This document shows, one piece after another, positions 42,977-54,715 of a stretch of 64,000 nucleotides of DNA. The notes below the pieces were generated by a model, which was not told the DNA's origin, did no database searches, and worked only from the letters and a program-made list of their open reading frames with translations. The translations under genes were made by a program, and so were the position numbers. The stretch is from Saprospiraceae bacterium (lineage in GTDB: Bacteria; Bacteroidota; Bacteroidia; Chitinophagales; Saprospiraceae): the NCBI GenBank assembly GCA_019638455.1, contig JAHBTU010000001.1, positions 1,526,139 through 1,590,138 of the forward strand, written 5' to 3'. Positions within the stretch are counted from its first letter, which is position 1. Each line of letters opens with the position of its first letter.

Positions 42977-44008
42977 TTATTCTATTTTTACCCGTCGCTG
43001 GTTTTTCCCATTCAAGTCCATGATGTAAAGCCCGTAGTCACTATCGTATGTGCAAGGGCCTAGAAGTTTTCGGCTCCTGATGTCAAAAAGTATGTGTTTT
43101 TCATCTTTTGACACTACGGCATTGTAGAAACTTTCTTGACGGTATGCGTCCTTTATGACTTCAAATGCTCCTGTATTAATATTAGTTCTCCCTATTGTTC
43201 CATATGCACACCAGATTATACTGTTGACACTTGATGAATAATCTGTGGAAAGAAGCAAAGAGTCGTTGTTGCCGACGATGTTCAACGTATGCAAAAGCGT
43301 TGATTGTCGACTTGACAGGTCAATTTTTCTAAGGTATTGGGTAGTTATCCCCCCCCCCCCTGTAGCATTTGCATACGACACCTCGTTCTCGCTGATCCAG
43401 TTCCATGCACCTGCTGTCCAAAGTTCACTAATTGTATCTCTTAATCCTGTACTTGTATTTAATATTATGAAATGGCCAGCACTTCCTGCCTGACAAACAT
43501 AGGCAATTCTATCACCCTTTGCATCCCATTTGGGGCGCCGATTGTAGTCGCCAAAAAAGGTTAATTTTGTCAGGCTGTCCCCATTCGACTTTATCATGTA
43601 AATCTGTTGGTCTGTCGCGGTGTAGACGATCCAATCTTTGACGCTCCAATCAATCCCGTAGTTGGCATCGTTGACGAGCATCCGTTTTTCGCCCGTGCAG
43701 AGGTCTTGCACCCAGATTTCCCATCCCGCCTCAACGGTGCTGGTGTTGTAGCGATAGTAAGCAATTTGACTGCTGTTGTTTGGGTTGAAGCATGGCTCGG
43801 CATAGTCGTAGGGCTGCCCGGCGAAGTAGAGTTCTTCAGGGTCAAGCAGACAATCGGGGCAGCAGTTGTAGGCGGTGTCGTCCACACTTTCCGAAGGAAA
43901 GGAAGCCTGCTCCAAACAATTGGCCTCCATGACCGGGTCATCCGATTTGCAACAGGCCGCCACGATAACAGAAAGTGCCAGAATATGGGAAAAATATTTT
44001 GTTCTCAT
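42977..44008 (-). CDS. TolB/WD40-like propeller lipoprotein
   Basis: 343 aa from the ATG at 44008; the open frame upstream runs back into the subtilase gene and lacks a signal. Lipobox SVIVAAC. The Cys-rich N-terminus NCCPDCLLDPEE is followed by propeller strands such as PCFNPNNSSQIAYYRYN, RPKWDAKGDRIAYV and VSKDEKHILFDIRS, and ends LYIMDLNGKNQRRV. No catalytic residues seen. An uninterrupted C10-11 tract at about 43350 encodes GGGG and is a possible slippage point. It is 58 bp downstream of the subtilase gene, likely the same operon. Confidence 0.82.
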   Translation of the reverse strand: MRTKYFSHILALSVIVAACCKSDDPVMEANCLEQASFPSESVDDTAYNCCPDCLLDPEELYFAGQPYDYAEPCFNPNNSSQIAYYRYNTSTVEAGWEIWVQDLCTGEKRMLVNDANYGIDWSVKDWIVYTATDQQIYMIKSNGDSLTKLTFFGDYNRRPKWDAKGDRIAYVCQAGSAGHFIILNTSTGLRDTISELWTAGAWNWISENEVSYANATGGGGITTQYLRKIDLSSRQSTLLHTLNIVGNNDSLLLSTDYSSSVNSIIWCAYGTIGRTNINTGAFEVIKDAYRQESFYNAVVSKDEKHILFDIRSRKLLGPCTYDSDYGLYIMDLNGKNQRRVKIE

Positions 44009-44066
44009 CACGATAAAATTGAAAGTGCCTGTGCTAGCGTTGGCTGGCACAGGCACAGATGAAAAA

Positions 44067-47000
44067 TTACATTTTGACAAACTTGGTGGAAAACACCTTA
44101 CCTTCCATCTGGATTTGGCAGATGAAAACTCCCTGCGGTAGGTCGCCGATTTGGATGGTTTGCAGTTCGCCTTGCGCTGCAAGGTTTACTGTTTTCAAGG
44201 TTCGACCCGAAAAGTCCATGACCAGCAAACGCGCGCCAGATGGGACAGGCGATCCGGCAAAGTCAATGTTCAATATGTCGTTCGCGGGGTTGGGGTATAT
44301 CCTGAACGCGTTAGGCCACGCTTCTGCGGTCGCTATTGTCGGGTCGCAACCGATGAGCGAGTAGGTCAGGCGGGCATCTTCTTTCGTGGCTGGAATCCAG
44401 CCCTGATCCACGCAGTTGTTGTCTTTGAGCAGGTAGACATAGCCCGTTACCACCGCGCTGCTTCCGGTGGGCGTGCCCACGATGGCATCTTTTTCCACGG
44501 GTATCAGCCTGTTTTGGCCATTGACAGTCGTGTAAAGGTCGAATGTGGTGCAGGCGCTGTGGCGCGGCCAAAAATGGTCAACGGTGAACCCGCCGGGCAG
44601 CGGGTGGCTGACGGTAGAGGTCACTTTCCAAACGTCGGCCTTGTAGTTGCCCTTGGGAAAAGACTGGCCCGTTTCTGTGGTGTACGGCTCCGTCAGCACG
44701 ATGTCAATGTTTGTCGCGACCTGTTCTGTCACCCGTGTGTGCGGGTTGACATCCGAGCCGAAGTGGAACACATTGCAACGCGGACGCTCTATCATTTTCA
44801 AGGCCGCGCCGGCGTTCAACAGGCCGTGTCCAGTTTGGTCATCATAGCCCGGCATCGCTGGTAGAGCAAACACATCTGTTGCAGACGCTTGGATGATGTA
44901 CTCGATATCGTCGTGGGTGAGTTGGGTTTGTCCGGGCGTAGCGTTGTAATAGCTCATCATCAAAGCGGCAACCCCGGCAGCGTGAGGAGTTGCGCCCGAC
45001 GTGAAACTGATGCCGCCGTATGCTTGGTCGGATTGGGTGCAGGGGATTCCCGGACCGCCGGTGCCCGGAATGCAGGCTTGCGCGCTGCGGGTCAGTTGCC
45101 AACGGCTAGGGGCGGCTATGTCAATTGGCGCACCTATGCGGCATTCAGGATTGTATTCACCCGTTGTTCCTGTTCCGCCCACGCAGATAACCCACTCATC
45201 TTGGATCGTACCGGGCAATCTTGGCTCAGAGCCGCCCCCGTTTCCTCTCGAAGCACATATAACTACGCCCATCCTGTTGGCGTGGCGGATTTTTTCGCGG
45301 AACAAATCTGAATCACTTGTTGACAAGGAATTATATCCCCCGCTGCAATTGATGATGTTCACTCCGAACTCGTCCACCGCATCTTCAAATGCCTGAATCA
45401 AGTCGCTGACCCCCGCTCCGGGAGCCAAAGCGTTCAGCCCGACGAGCCTTACTCCGTCCGCATTGTCGTTTCCACCGGATATGCCGGCAACTCCCGTGGC
45501 GTTGTTGCGTATGGAACCTATCACGCTCGCAACCCGTGTGCCGTGGTCTGTCAAGTCGTTGTCCGGGTCGGTCGTCAAATCAGCCCCGGTCGTGTAAATC
45601 CTTCCTCCCGTCACAACCGACCCGCTCGAACTCTCTATGTTGAAATCTTCGTGCGTGTATCTCACGCCAGAATCGACAATGGCAACTTTGATGTCTGAAC
45701 TTCCCCCACCTGCGATGCACCAAGCCTCCTCGCAGTTGATGTGTCCGTTAGGAAATGAACTCGTCGGGTGCAGGTTGCCCTGTTGCGCGTAGATGGGGTC
45801 GTCCGGCACACAGTTGTCCGGCTTGACGATGAAGTTTGGTTCGGCAGTTCGGACGAAACACTGTAAGTCTGTGGACTCCAAAGTGTCCGCAAAGGGCTTT
45901 TCTTCTCTGATTCGCTCGTAGTCGCGTGGGATCAAGAGCAAAAAAGTGTTGTAGAAATCAGGGACGATGATTTTTCTTCCCTCCGGCGTGTGCCGCACAC
46001 TGTCGGCGGTGGTCATGTTGGGGTGGATTTTTATGAGCGTCCAGTCCCCAAAGTTGCTCGACGATATTTTCTGCCCGATTTCGGCGATCGCGCTGGCGTT
46101 GTTCAGCACCTGACTGGCTTTCCCGTAGCGGAGGTTTTTGTTGTCGATAAAGGAAGTGTTGGTCAGCCCCGGCGCAAAGCGCACCAGCACTTCTTTGGCA
46201 AAATGGGTCGAATCTGCTCCCACGGGGTCGAGCGGGCGCGAAAGCGGCTCCAAGCGGAAGGTTTGGTATTGGTTTCCGGTCAAGGCATTTTTTCGCAGGC
46301 TTGTGACATAAATCCTGCCGCCCGCGTCAAGGCTTGCGCCGAGCGGAAGGTCGCGCCCTTCGACGCGGGCGGTTGTCCGCTCCCATTTGACCTCGCCCGA
46401 TGAAGTGTACTGTACGACGGCAATGTTCGCCTTTTCGCCGTCCGTGATTTCGTATGCCACAAAGGCGTTGCCAGAAGCGTCAAGGGTCAGCCTGTGCGGA
46501 CGGCACTGTGCAGTTACAGTGCTGTTGGTGCGCACTTTTTTCCATTTCAGGTCGCCCGATGCATCGTATTTGAGCAGCACGCCCTCGACACCCTGCTGAC
46601 CGCGCCTGTAAAAGCCCGAAACATATACATCTCCGGCAGCCGTCACTTTTACTTGTGTCGCACTGTCAAGTGTGGAGGGCGCGTCGAAGGTCTTTTGCCA
46701 GCCGAGCGTGAAATCGCTGTTGACCCGAACCGTTTTTATGTCGAACTCGGTCAGGCTTGTCGCCGTTGTCCCGGTCACGTACATGTTCCCGCTCCCGTCC
46801 AAATCAAGGCCGGAAGGGAGGTAGAGGCCGATGCCGTTGTTGGAAACTCGGTTCGCGCTCAACTGCTGGCCGTTGGAAGCGTTGTATTTGACGGTCGCCA
46901 GTTCCCAGTTCAGGTCGGAGGCCGCGCTCACGCCCGTGACGACCGGGTTGCCAAAGCCGTCAAGCCTCAACGCCGCCGGGGCGTCGTTAAGTCCGGCGTA

Positions 47001-47582
47001 ATCGTACACGGCCGACCAGACAACGCTGCCGTTGGAGCCGTTGAGGCAGTGCGTCCAATAGTCGTACTGCCCTCCGCTGCCGCTCCTTGCGCCCGTCACA
47101 TACACTTGTGTGCCGGCAGGGCTGCACACGATGCCCGTGGGAATATCGTCCCCGTTGGACGTGCCGGCCAGCACTTGGTGCCAGAGTTTCGTCCCCGTCG
47201 AAGCGTATTTCAGCGCCACGAAATCGAAGCCGCCGGTCGAGCCTTTGCTCGCGCCGATAACGTATATGTTGCCATTCGCATCTGTGGTCAGTCCGATCCC
47301 GTAGCAGTTCGTGCCGGGAGAGGGGGTGAACGTCTGCTGCCATGCGACCTCTCCGTCTGCGCCCTGTTTCACGAGCAGGAGAGATGCCGCCGTGCCGCTC
47401 GCGCTCGTGTGCCCGACCGTGTAGTAGTTGCCGGATGCGTCCAGAGCGGACGCTCCCCAGTAGTAAGCGTTGGGAGCGCCGAACTGCTGTTGGTTGACGA
47501 TGTTGACCAGAATCTGGTTTTGGGCCGAAAGGCCAAGCCCAAAAAATACCAATAGCGAAGTAAGAAAAATGAATCGTTGCAT
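44067..47582 (-). CDS. T9SS-secreted subtilisin-like (S8) protease with propeller repeats
   Basis: 1171 aa. Signal peptide MQRFIFLTSLLVFFGLGLSA. Residues ~25-440 hold repeated SBBP-type blades (YYTVGHTSASGTA, NIYVIGASKGSTGG, VYVSGFYRRGQQG). An S8 catalytic domain follows (~590-900) with Asp in VAIVDSGVRYTHEDFN, His in LTDHGTRVASVIGS and Ser in SFTSGATPHAAGVAAL; the usual GTSMATP is altered but keeps Ser. It ends in a sorting domain (FRIYPNPANDILNIDFAG ... LPQGVFICQIQ). A secreted endopeptidase, probably for nutrient protein degradation. Intact. Confidence 0.92.
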   Translation of the reverse strand: MQRFIFLTSLLVFFGLGLSAQNQILVNIVNQQQFGAPNAYYWGASALDASGNYYTVGHTSASGTAASLLLVKQGADGEVAWQQTFTPSPGTNCYGIGLTTDANGNIYVIGASKGSTGGFDFVALKYASTGTKLWHQVLAGTSNGDDIPTGIVCSPAGTQVYVTGARSGSGGQYDYWTHCLNGSNGSVVWSAVYDYAGLNDAPAALRLDGFGNPVVTGVSAASDLNWELATVKYNASNGQQLSANRVSNNGIGLYLPSGLDLDGSGNMYVTGTTATSLTEFDIKTVRVNSDFTLGWQKTFDAPSTLDSATQVKVTAAGDVYVSGFYRRGQQGVEGVLLKYDASGDLKWKKVRTNSTVTAQCRPHRLTLDASGNAFVAYEITDGEKANIAVVQYTSSGEVKWERTTARVEGRDLPLGASLDAGGRIYVTSLRKNALTGNQYQTFRLEPLSRPLDPVGADSTHFAKEVLVRFAPGLTNTSFIDNKNLRYGKASQVLNNASAIAEIGQKISSSNFGDWTLIKIHPNMTTADSVRHTPEGRKIIVPDFYNTFLLLIPRDYERIREEKPFADTLESTDLQCFVRTAEPNFIVKPDNCVPDDPIYAQQGNLHPTSSFPNGHINCEEAWCIAGGGSSDIKVAIVDSGVRYTHEDFNIESSSGSVVTGGRIYTTGADLTTDPDNDLTDHGTRVASVIGSIRNNATGVAGISGGNDNADGVRLVGLNALAPGAGVSDLIQAFEDAVDEFGVNIINCSGGYNSLSTSDSDLFREKIRHANRMGVVICASRGNGGGSEPRLPGTIQDEWVICVGGTGTTGEYNPECRIGAPIDIAAPSRWQLTRSAQACIPGTGGPGIPCTQSDQAYGGISFTSGATPHAAGVAALMMSYYNATPGQTQLTHDDIEYIIQASATDVFALPAMPGYDDQTGHGLLNAGAALKMIERPRCNVFHFGSDVNPHTRVTEQVATNIDIVLTEPYTTETGQSFPKGNYKADVWKVTSTVSHPLPGGFTVDHFWPRHSACTTFDLYTTVNGQNRLIPVEKDAIVGTPTGSSAVVTGYVYLLKDNNCVDQGWIPATKEDARLTYSLIGCDPTIATAEAWPNAFRIYPNPANDILNIDFAGSPVPSGARLLVMDFSGRTLKTVNLAAQGELQTIQIGDLPQGVFICQIQMEGKVFSTKFVKM

Positions 47583-47629
47583 AATCGGTTGATTTAGAAT
47601 GTGAACGAATTGTGCTTTTACTTCTGTTT

Positions 47630-47696
47630 GCCGCTATCGGTGGCACTCACGCCGTGCCGACGTTTAGGAGGCATGGGCGTGAGTGCATTGATGGCA
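47630..47696 (-). other. attC-like site 5
   Basis: 67 bp. On the minus strand: TGCCATC, arms GCACTCACGCCCATGCC and GGCACGGCGTGAGTGC (one mismatch) around TCCTAAACGTC, then CCACCGATAGCGGC. ATC/GAT outer boxes as in site 4. It lies 154 bp past the stop of the M23-adhesin gene and 48 bp upstream of the subtilase gene. Confidence 0.6.
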
Positions 47697-50600
47697 GAAT
47701 TATTTATTCAAGCGGAGGCTAAACTGAAAATTCATATTTTTGAACCGGGATACTCAGGGTAGACGACGCAAACAGAGGTTGTAGCGGGCCCGGTTTTGTG
47801 TTTTTTCTTGACCGAGGCACGAGGCAGGTTTGCTGCCCAATCAGCGTCGGTTACTGTTTCTGCATTTTATGTATGTAAATCGGACCTTCGGCAGAAAGGA
47901 TGCGTAGGACGTATAAACCGGTAGGCAAGGTTTGCAGGTCGTTGATGGCAAATACATTTTGACCTTCGGCCACCGTGACTCTCCGCTGCCAGACCGCCAT
48001 GCCGAGAGCGTTCACCAACTGTACTGTGTGTTCGGCCACAACGTTGCTGTGCAGCGACACCTGAATTTTGTCTGTGAATGGATTCGGGTGGGCTCGTACC
48101 TCCATAGAAGTTGCCACGGGTTTTCTGGGAGAATTGACAATGAGGCGGTGACCGGTCGAATCTTCAAACATGTAGGTTGGCAGAAAAGTGATGTAAGCCT
48201 TACTGTATACCGAATCGCTTGGATAGTTTTGATAGATATTGCTACCTATAAGACGCTCGAAGGTTAAGCCACGGTAATTGCCCCCGAAGTAGATATTGCC
48301 CCCCGAAAATACGCATCGCTTCACTTCCTCGTCATCCTTACTGCCGAAACTCTGAATGCCCGTTAGTGCGCCGTTGAGCCCATACCTGAGGATGGCCACA
48401 TCCTTGCCACCTGTACTGACAGCGAGTTGACCGCTCGCCGTCAGGGTGTCCGTGAAAGTGAGGCCGAGAAAAAAACTTCCGTCACCACCTTCGGTAAGGT
48501 CTAGTTCCGCAACATTGTAGGAAGAGATGTTCACCGTATTGGCCCAGACCAGCGTGCCGGCAGGTGCTAGGTTGAGGAGGGTCAGTTGGTTGGCAGTCGG
48601 CTGTGCGATGGTCTGGGAATTAACCTGTGCGGCACCCGCTCCTGCAAACAAGTAAGCGCGATTGCCGCTCGCATGAGAATAAGCCGTTTTCAAAAGGGTC
48701 ATACCCGACGAGACATTTAGAGTGTTTGATTGGTACTGATAAACAGAGGCATTCATCTGATCCCGCAACGTAAAATACTGACCGGGTTGACTGCCGATGA
48801 TTGCCGCTTGTCCATCGGTGCCCAAGGCGGAAGTGCCTGTCCGGCCGGAGATCAGCAGATCACCACCCGAGCGTTCAAACATAAGCGGAAAGTTCCCATC
48901 GAAGTTCGTAACCGTGCGGGTGGCGGTTAGGCTGCTAGCATTAGAAACACGGAGCACGAACGCGCTAATTGAGGGCGCATTCGCAACCTGCTGGTCGCCG
49001 AAGATGAGCGTGCCCATGAACCGACCGGCTACTACCAGTTGCATGCCTTCCCTCGACAAGTGGCTGACATCCAAAAACCCGTTCGATCCAATCGGAACGG
49101 CCCAGTCTTGTATAGTATCTTCGTAGTTCAGATAGTATATTGGTACACCATCCTCCTTGCTGACATAAGCCAGACTGTTATTGTCCACGTCTTCGAGGCT
49201 AAACTTGACGTTGGGGATTGTTTCGCGTTCGGCCGAAGCGTTATGAGGGAAATAATCGTAATAAAGGCCCTTTCCTTGCCGATTTTTGAACAACCCTTTG
49301 GGGACAAGCGTGCCGTCGGCATACGCTTCGCCGAAATTGACGAACTCATCGGCGCGATCCGGCAGCCCGTGATCCGTTCGGATGGGCGGCAGCCCGTCGT
49401 TGGGCGGGGGCGCGAAGAAAAGTTGGCCCGGAAACCCATGTACCAATGTTACCGGGAACAGGCAGCATGAGCAGCCTGAGTTCGAGATTAATGAACCCTT
49501 GCAATAAACCTTGGTCAGTGCGGAAGTTTCGTACGGGGAGCAAGGATCGGGGGCTGGCTCGCCATACGAGTATACATAGGATGGCGAGGGGCAGGGCGAA
49601 CAGTCTATCGACTCGACGTTATTGTACAGTACCTTGAAGTCGGTCAGACAGAAGGCCACACTGGCGCAATAGATTCGCGGGTCGACCGGCTCCACGGATT
49701 CCCATTGCGTGACAAGACCATGCAATTCCGAGCCGAGGAAGTTCGGGTAGGTCGCCAGCAGGTCGGCCTTCCAGTTGATCAGTTGGTACAGGCTGTATGT
49801 CCGCGGTTCGCACAAGTACACCGGTGGAAGGCTCGGGTTGATTGGGTTGCCGCTTGAGTAGAAATAATTGGGCACCACGCCGGGCACACAGAACGATTCG
49901 TCGCCGACGGGCCAGTTGCAGTCCAGGCTCCAGCAATTCCCCGAGCTGATAGCCTGCCCGTGCGTTCCGGGAAAGGTGGAGGTAATCTTCAAGTTGGCCG
50001 GGCAATAGCGCACCTTGTCGCAGTATTTCAGGCCCTTGTTGTTATAGAAATCAATCAGCGCATTGATGTAGTCCGAGGAATGGGGCGAATTTACTAGGGC
50101 ATCGAGCAGGATCTGATAATAGATAAAGGCTTTTACCCATTTTTTTGAATACTTGATATCGTCCACTTCGGTGTTGCCACAATAGGTATTTACTGAGCAT
50201 CTCGTAAGCCACCCGCCATTGACGTCGCTGAAGTTCATCCAAGGGGGCTGCTGATAGCCGTCGTCGGCGACGAAATTCGGGCCGCAGTACACGTCGTAAT
50301 AGCAGATGCCATTTGTATAATGGTCAAAAACATTGCTTACCGGCTTGTGCTGCATAATAAATGGATAGGTGTACGAACAAGCACCGATGGTCACCACAAG
50401 GGAATAGTTGCCGCCCGACGACAGGTTGGGCACCAGATGGCTTATTTCTGTGGCGAAGGGGTCCAGCAGGGGCTGTGCCTGACCGTCCAGCGTTATTTGA
50501 ACCAGTTCGGCCAGCGGGTTATAGGCCTTCAGTTTGAGCGAGCCGTCGTTAAAGCCTTCGCATGGCCGGTTTTCCTCGACAATTTGGTATTCCTTGTTGC

Positions 50601-51067
50601 GCAACTCGCCACATCGCGTCAACTTGCACCCCCGGTTATCGGTTACGGTGACGCATATGTTTCCGCTGCGCAGGTTTTGCACGCTGGCGGCTGTCTGCGT
50701 CGGGTTGGTATTCCAGTAGTAAGTATAACCAGGGTTGCCGTTGGCGACCAGAATAGCGCCGGTTCCCTGATTTTGACATGCGGGGGTGAGGGTAAAGGCG
50801 TTGACTTGCATCGGGGTCAGCGGTATGGTGGTTACCACCTTTGCCCCGCAGTAATCGATGACCGTGGAGACGTAGTTTCCCGCCATGAGTTGGGTTCGGG
50901 TGTTCGTCACTCCGTTTGGGGGCGCATCGCTCCAGGCGTAAGTATACGGGGGTATGCCGCCGCTTACCGTCAGATTGATCTGCCCGTTGTTTTGTCCAGA
51001 ACATGGTTGGAGGCTGGTGGAGATCACGGCCAGCGGGGCCGGAGGCTGAATGGTCGGAACGGTATAA

Positions 51068-51970
51068 GAGCATGTTCAAAAATTTTTGGTTAGTGAGGTG
51101 GGGTTAGTGCAGAACAACTTTTTGTCAAGCGGCCATTCGCCCTAAAATCACTTGAATGTTCGCCAGCAATATCATGGATTCCGAACTTTTTGTTGTTTTT
51201 TCATGGTCTTTATCCAATCGTCGGAAGAAATTGAACCAGCCGAAAGTCCGTTCGTTGACCCAGCGTTTTTTGATGGGCACAAAGCCCTTGGAGGTTGGCG
51301 GACGTGAAGATATCTCCACCTCCACGCCGAGTTCGGAGGCGGCAAACTCGCTGAAAGCGCCGGCGTAAACCCCGTCCACCAGAATCTTTTTCAACCGGCC
51401 AAAGTGGGCCGAGCATTGTTTCAACAATTGAATGCCCATTTGACCGTCGGGCTTGTTGGCGGCACTGACCACCACACCAATGACGAGACCCAAAGTGTCC
51501 ACCAGGATGTGCCGCTTGCGTCCGTTCACTTTCTTGTTGCCGTCAACGCCCCTTTCTTCGTGGACAAAAGGCGCTGCCTTAACAGATTGGCTGTCAATGC
51601 AGACAAGGCTTGCGCTGACCTCCTTGCCCCAAAAAAGCCGCTCCAGTTCGGCCACCCAGTCGTTCACCGTTTGCCAAACACCCTGGCGCGACCACCGATG
51701 AAAATAATAGTACACGCTCTTCCAAGGCGGAAAAACAGCGGGCAGGTTGCGCCACTGGCCGCCTGTCCGGTGCAAGTACAAAATGCCGTTCACGACGGCT
51801 CGCAAATTATGTTTGCGTTTCCTTTGGTAGGGCAAAACTTCTTTCAGAACTTCCCATTGGGAATCGGTCAACTCAGTAAACTGCGTTTGCATAATTTTTA
51901 AGTTTTGGTCAACTCAAAATTACGCACCGATTCCCATGTTTTTTAAAACAAATAATTTTTGAACATGGTC
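51068..51970 (-). mobile_element. IS5-family element
   Basis: 903 bp. Inverted ends GAGCATGTTCAAAAATT / (reverse) GACCATGTTCAAAAATT; target duplication TAA at 51065-51067 and 51971-51973, matching the TNA targets of IS1031-type IS5 elements. Removal restores VVRT-YTVPTIQPPAPLAV in the adhesin gene. Confidence 0.9.
51125..51892 (-). CDS. IS5-family transposase
   Basis: 255 aa, single ORF. An N-terminal DUF4096-like domain (LTDSQWEVLKEVLP ... GGQWRNLPAVFPPWKSVYYYF) precedes the DDE core with Asp in VCIDSQSVKAAP, Asp in ILVDGVYAGAF and Glu in WVNERTFGWFNFFRRL. Full length and intact, so the element could still move. Confidence 0.93.
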   Translation of the reverse strand: MQTQFTELTDSQWEVLKEVLPYQRKRKHNLRAVVNGILYLHRTGGQWRNLPAVFPPWKSVYYYFHRWSRQGVWQTVNDWVAELERLFWGKEVSASLVCIDSQSVKAAPFVHEERGVDGNKKVNGRKRHILVDTLGLVIGVVVSAANKPDGQMGIQLLKQCSAHFGRLKKILVDGVYAGAFSEFAASELGVEVEISSRPPTSKGFVPIKKRWVNERTFGWFNFFRRLDKDHEKTTKSSESMILLANIQVILGRMAA

Positions 51971-53547
51971 TAAGTCCTCACCACCGTGCAACTTGCCTCA
52001 TCCGACGAGATGGTCACACCGTAAGTGCCCGGGGCAAGGTTGGTGATCGTGGAATAGTAGTCGAAGGCCGTGTGGTGCCCGGTGCTCCAATCGAAGGTAT
52101 AGGTTCCCCCGGATTGATCGATGGCGTACACCTCGACCGAGCCGACGTTGCCGCCGCCCAGGCAGGCCGGGGTGACGGATTCGTAAATATCGGGGTAATG
52201 CTGGGCCGTCAGTTCCTTGCAGTCTCGGCCTCTGCAGCCGTATGGATCGGTAAGGATTTGGCAATAGGGACCCGGGCCAAGGTCGGTCAGGAATTGCCCC
52301 GATGGCACGAGCACATTGCCCTGTTCATCCTCCCAGTGGCTGCTGTAAGTATAGTTGGGAAAAACACTTGGGGGCTGAACGCCGCCCGTAGTCAGAAGCC
52401 GGATCGATCCGTCGGTGGAATTGCAGCCTGTGGGATGATGCAGAACCACCCCGGCATAGAATGAAATCTGGGGGCAAAGCGGCAGCACGTGCGTCATGTC
52501 GCCGTTGAACGGTACGTTCGACGGATTCGACCAGAGCGTGTTGCCCGTGCGGGTCGGGATGGTCACGCAGGCCGCGTTTTTAAAGGTTTGCAGCGCCATC
52601 AGCGAGTTGCCATTGTTGTCCTGCCCCGAAAAACTAAGGGCACGGTCGGCCGCGTATTGGAACTGGGCAGGCGCAATCGCTCCGGTGACAAACGTAAAGG
52701 TGCGTTGGTCGGCTGAGATGCCCGATGCTGTCAGGTTGCCCAGTCCGAGCGACGGGATCGTCAGCGTCAGTTGGCTCAACGCCTCGGAGGCCTCGGCGAT
52801 GATGGCAAACCCGTTCGGCACATCCTCGACCAGCAACTTTTCATGCACGGCTTCGTTGAAATGCAATCCGTTGGCGCAGGCAGTGGTACAGTTCCAGATT
52901 CCCTCGTACACCGTCGTCGCGCCGTATTTGACTGTTACTTTTTTCAAATAGGGCTTGAAGTTGTCTATCGTGTAACTGCCCATGGCATTGGGGAGCAATT
53001 CCCGGTCGCAGTTGTTGGAAAAATCACAGGCGTTCACCCGCACCCTTACCCGTTGGCCTTCGGGCAACAAAGCCTGTTCCGGGCAGGCTGCCGAAGCGCT
53101 GTACGCCTCTCCCTGCTGCTGTAGCGTGTTCCAGTATTTGTCGTAAGGCGCGTTGAAGGCATCATTGGTAATCCAGTACTCGAAGTTTGGTGTCGCCCAG
53201 TTCGCGTTGGGGCCGTGCACGATCGGCGCGGAGGCATTGGTCGGAACGTTGGCGAAGGAAAGGCCGTCGTAAGCCTGTAGCACCGTGCCGGCCAGGTCAA
53301 GCACCTCCCAGTTGATGGTGTACGGGGCAACGCCAAATACGTTGCCCGAGCCGTCGGCGTTGATACGGGCATCTTCCACATTTACCCGAATGTCGATGCG
53401 TCCGAACAAAGTCGGAAAATCGGTAACGTGCGCGCCGTTGTTGTTGCCCTGGCGGTAGAGCCGCGCTTCATCAATGTCGGGCGCCACGGCATCGACCGCG
53501 ACCGGGTTGAGTTGCCCGATCGGGTTGATCCACGGGGTTCCGTCTTG

Positions 53548-54318
53548 GGTAGTGTCATTTTGGGGGTGATTTGATATTTTTGCGTCAAATTTTATGAAAT
53601 GGTTTTTGATGTAAAATACTGCCATAAATGTGGCTCTGAACAAATTGTGAAAAACGGGTCGAACGCATCAGGCAACCCGAAGTACAAATGCAAGGCTTGC
53701 GGGTTCGGCGGGGTGTTTCAAACGCTTCGGAAAAGCGAGGAATTTAAAGAAATGGTCGTCAAGGCGGCCCAGGAACGCAGTTCGTCACGGGGCATAGCCA
53801 GAACCTTTGGCATCAGTCACCAAACGGCTCTGCGGTGGATAAAAAAAAAGCGCAGTCCCTTCCCGACATCGTGACCACCCTGCTTCCGGCCAAGAAAAAA
53901 GACGTTCTCGAACTGGATGAATTATGGTCTTTTGTCTATTGCAAAGACTTCAAACGCTGGGTTTGGATAGCACTTTGCCGCAGAACACGTCAAATTGTCT
54001 CTTTTTTCATCGGCGACCGTAGCGAGCAATCTTGTCGGCGGTTTTGGGAACTGGTCCCGCCCGATTATCGAAAATGCCGAACGTTCAGCGATTTTTGGGA
54101 GGCATATGCAGCGGTAGTTGACACCGGCAAACACAAGATGGTCGGAAAAGAATCCGGAGAAACTGCCCATGTGGAACGATGGAACAACACCCTTCGCCAA
54201 AGAATTTGTCGCTTCGTCAGAAAAACACTATCCTTTTCAAAATCCGATGAAATGCACCAACTGTACCTCCATTTGTTCGTCCACAACTATAACCTATCAC
54301 TCATAAAATGACACTACC
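53548..54318 (+). mobile_element. IS1-family element, copy G (diverged)
   Basis: 771 bp with perfect 8-bp duplication CCGTCTTG (53540-53547 and 54319-54326). Unlike the other eight copies it shows many substitutions (for example GATATTTTTGCGTCAAATTT near the left end). It is therefore an independent arrival or a distinct lineage. Interrupts the M23-adhesin gene after residue ~134. Confidence 0.95.
53599..54311 (+). CDS. IS1-family transposase InsA-InsB' (frameshift), copy G
   Basis: InsA 53599-53874 and InsB 53835-54311, with the same A9 -1 frameshift layout. Protein changes relative to the other copies are few and conservative (AAQERSSSRGIART, ELVPPDYRKC), so it is probably still active. 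Confidence 0.92.
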
Positions 54319-54715
54319 CCGTCTTGTTCTTCGAAGCCAGTTATGTCTGCTAAGTCATTGGTACTTTGTTGGAGGTGTATGTGTCTCTGTCCGCCTTGTA
54401 TGTACCCAATCAGTACATTTGCTTGCACCATCTCTCCATTAGCGTACGGACAATTGACGACATGTACATAACCATAATGCCCTATAGCGACACTTGCACC
54501 TAACTTTCTGATCGTTCCTGCTTCGATTGAATATACAGGAGTGCCATCAGGCGCGGCCATGTCCAGTCCATAATGATACCTTTGGCGGCCTTGCCGCTCT
54601 TCGCCAACGGTTCCGTTGATGTAATGTTGTTGGTCTTGGGGCAATAGCGGGTATTGGGCAAACGCAATCTGTGCGGTTAGCATAAGCACACAGGGTAGTA
54701 AGTTTTGCATATTAT

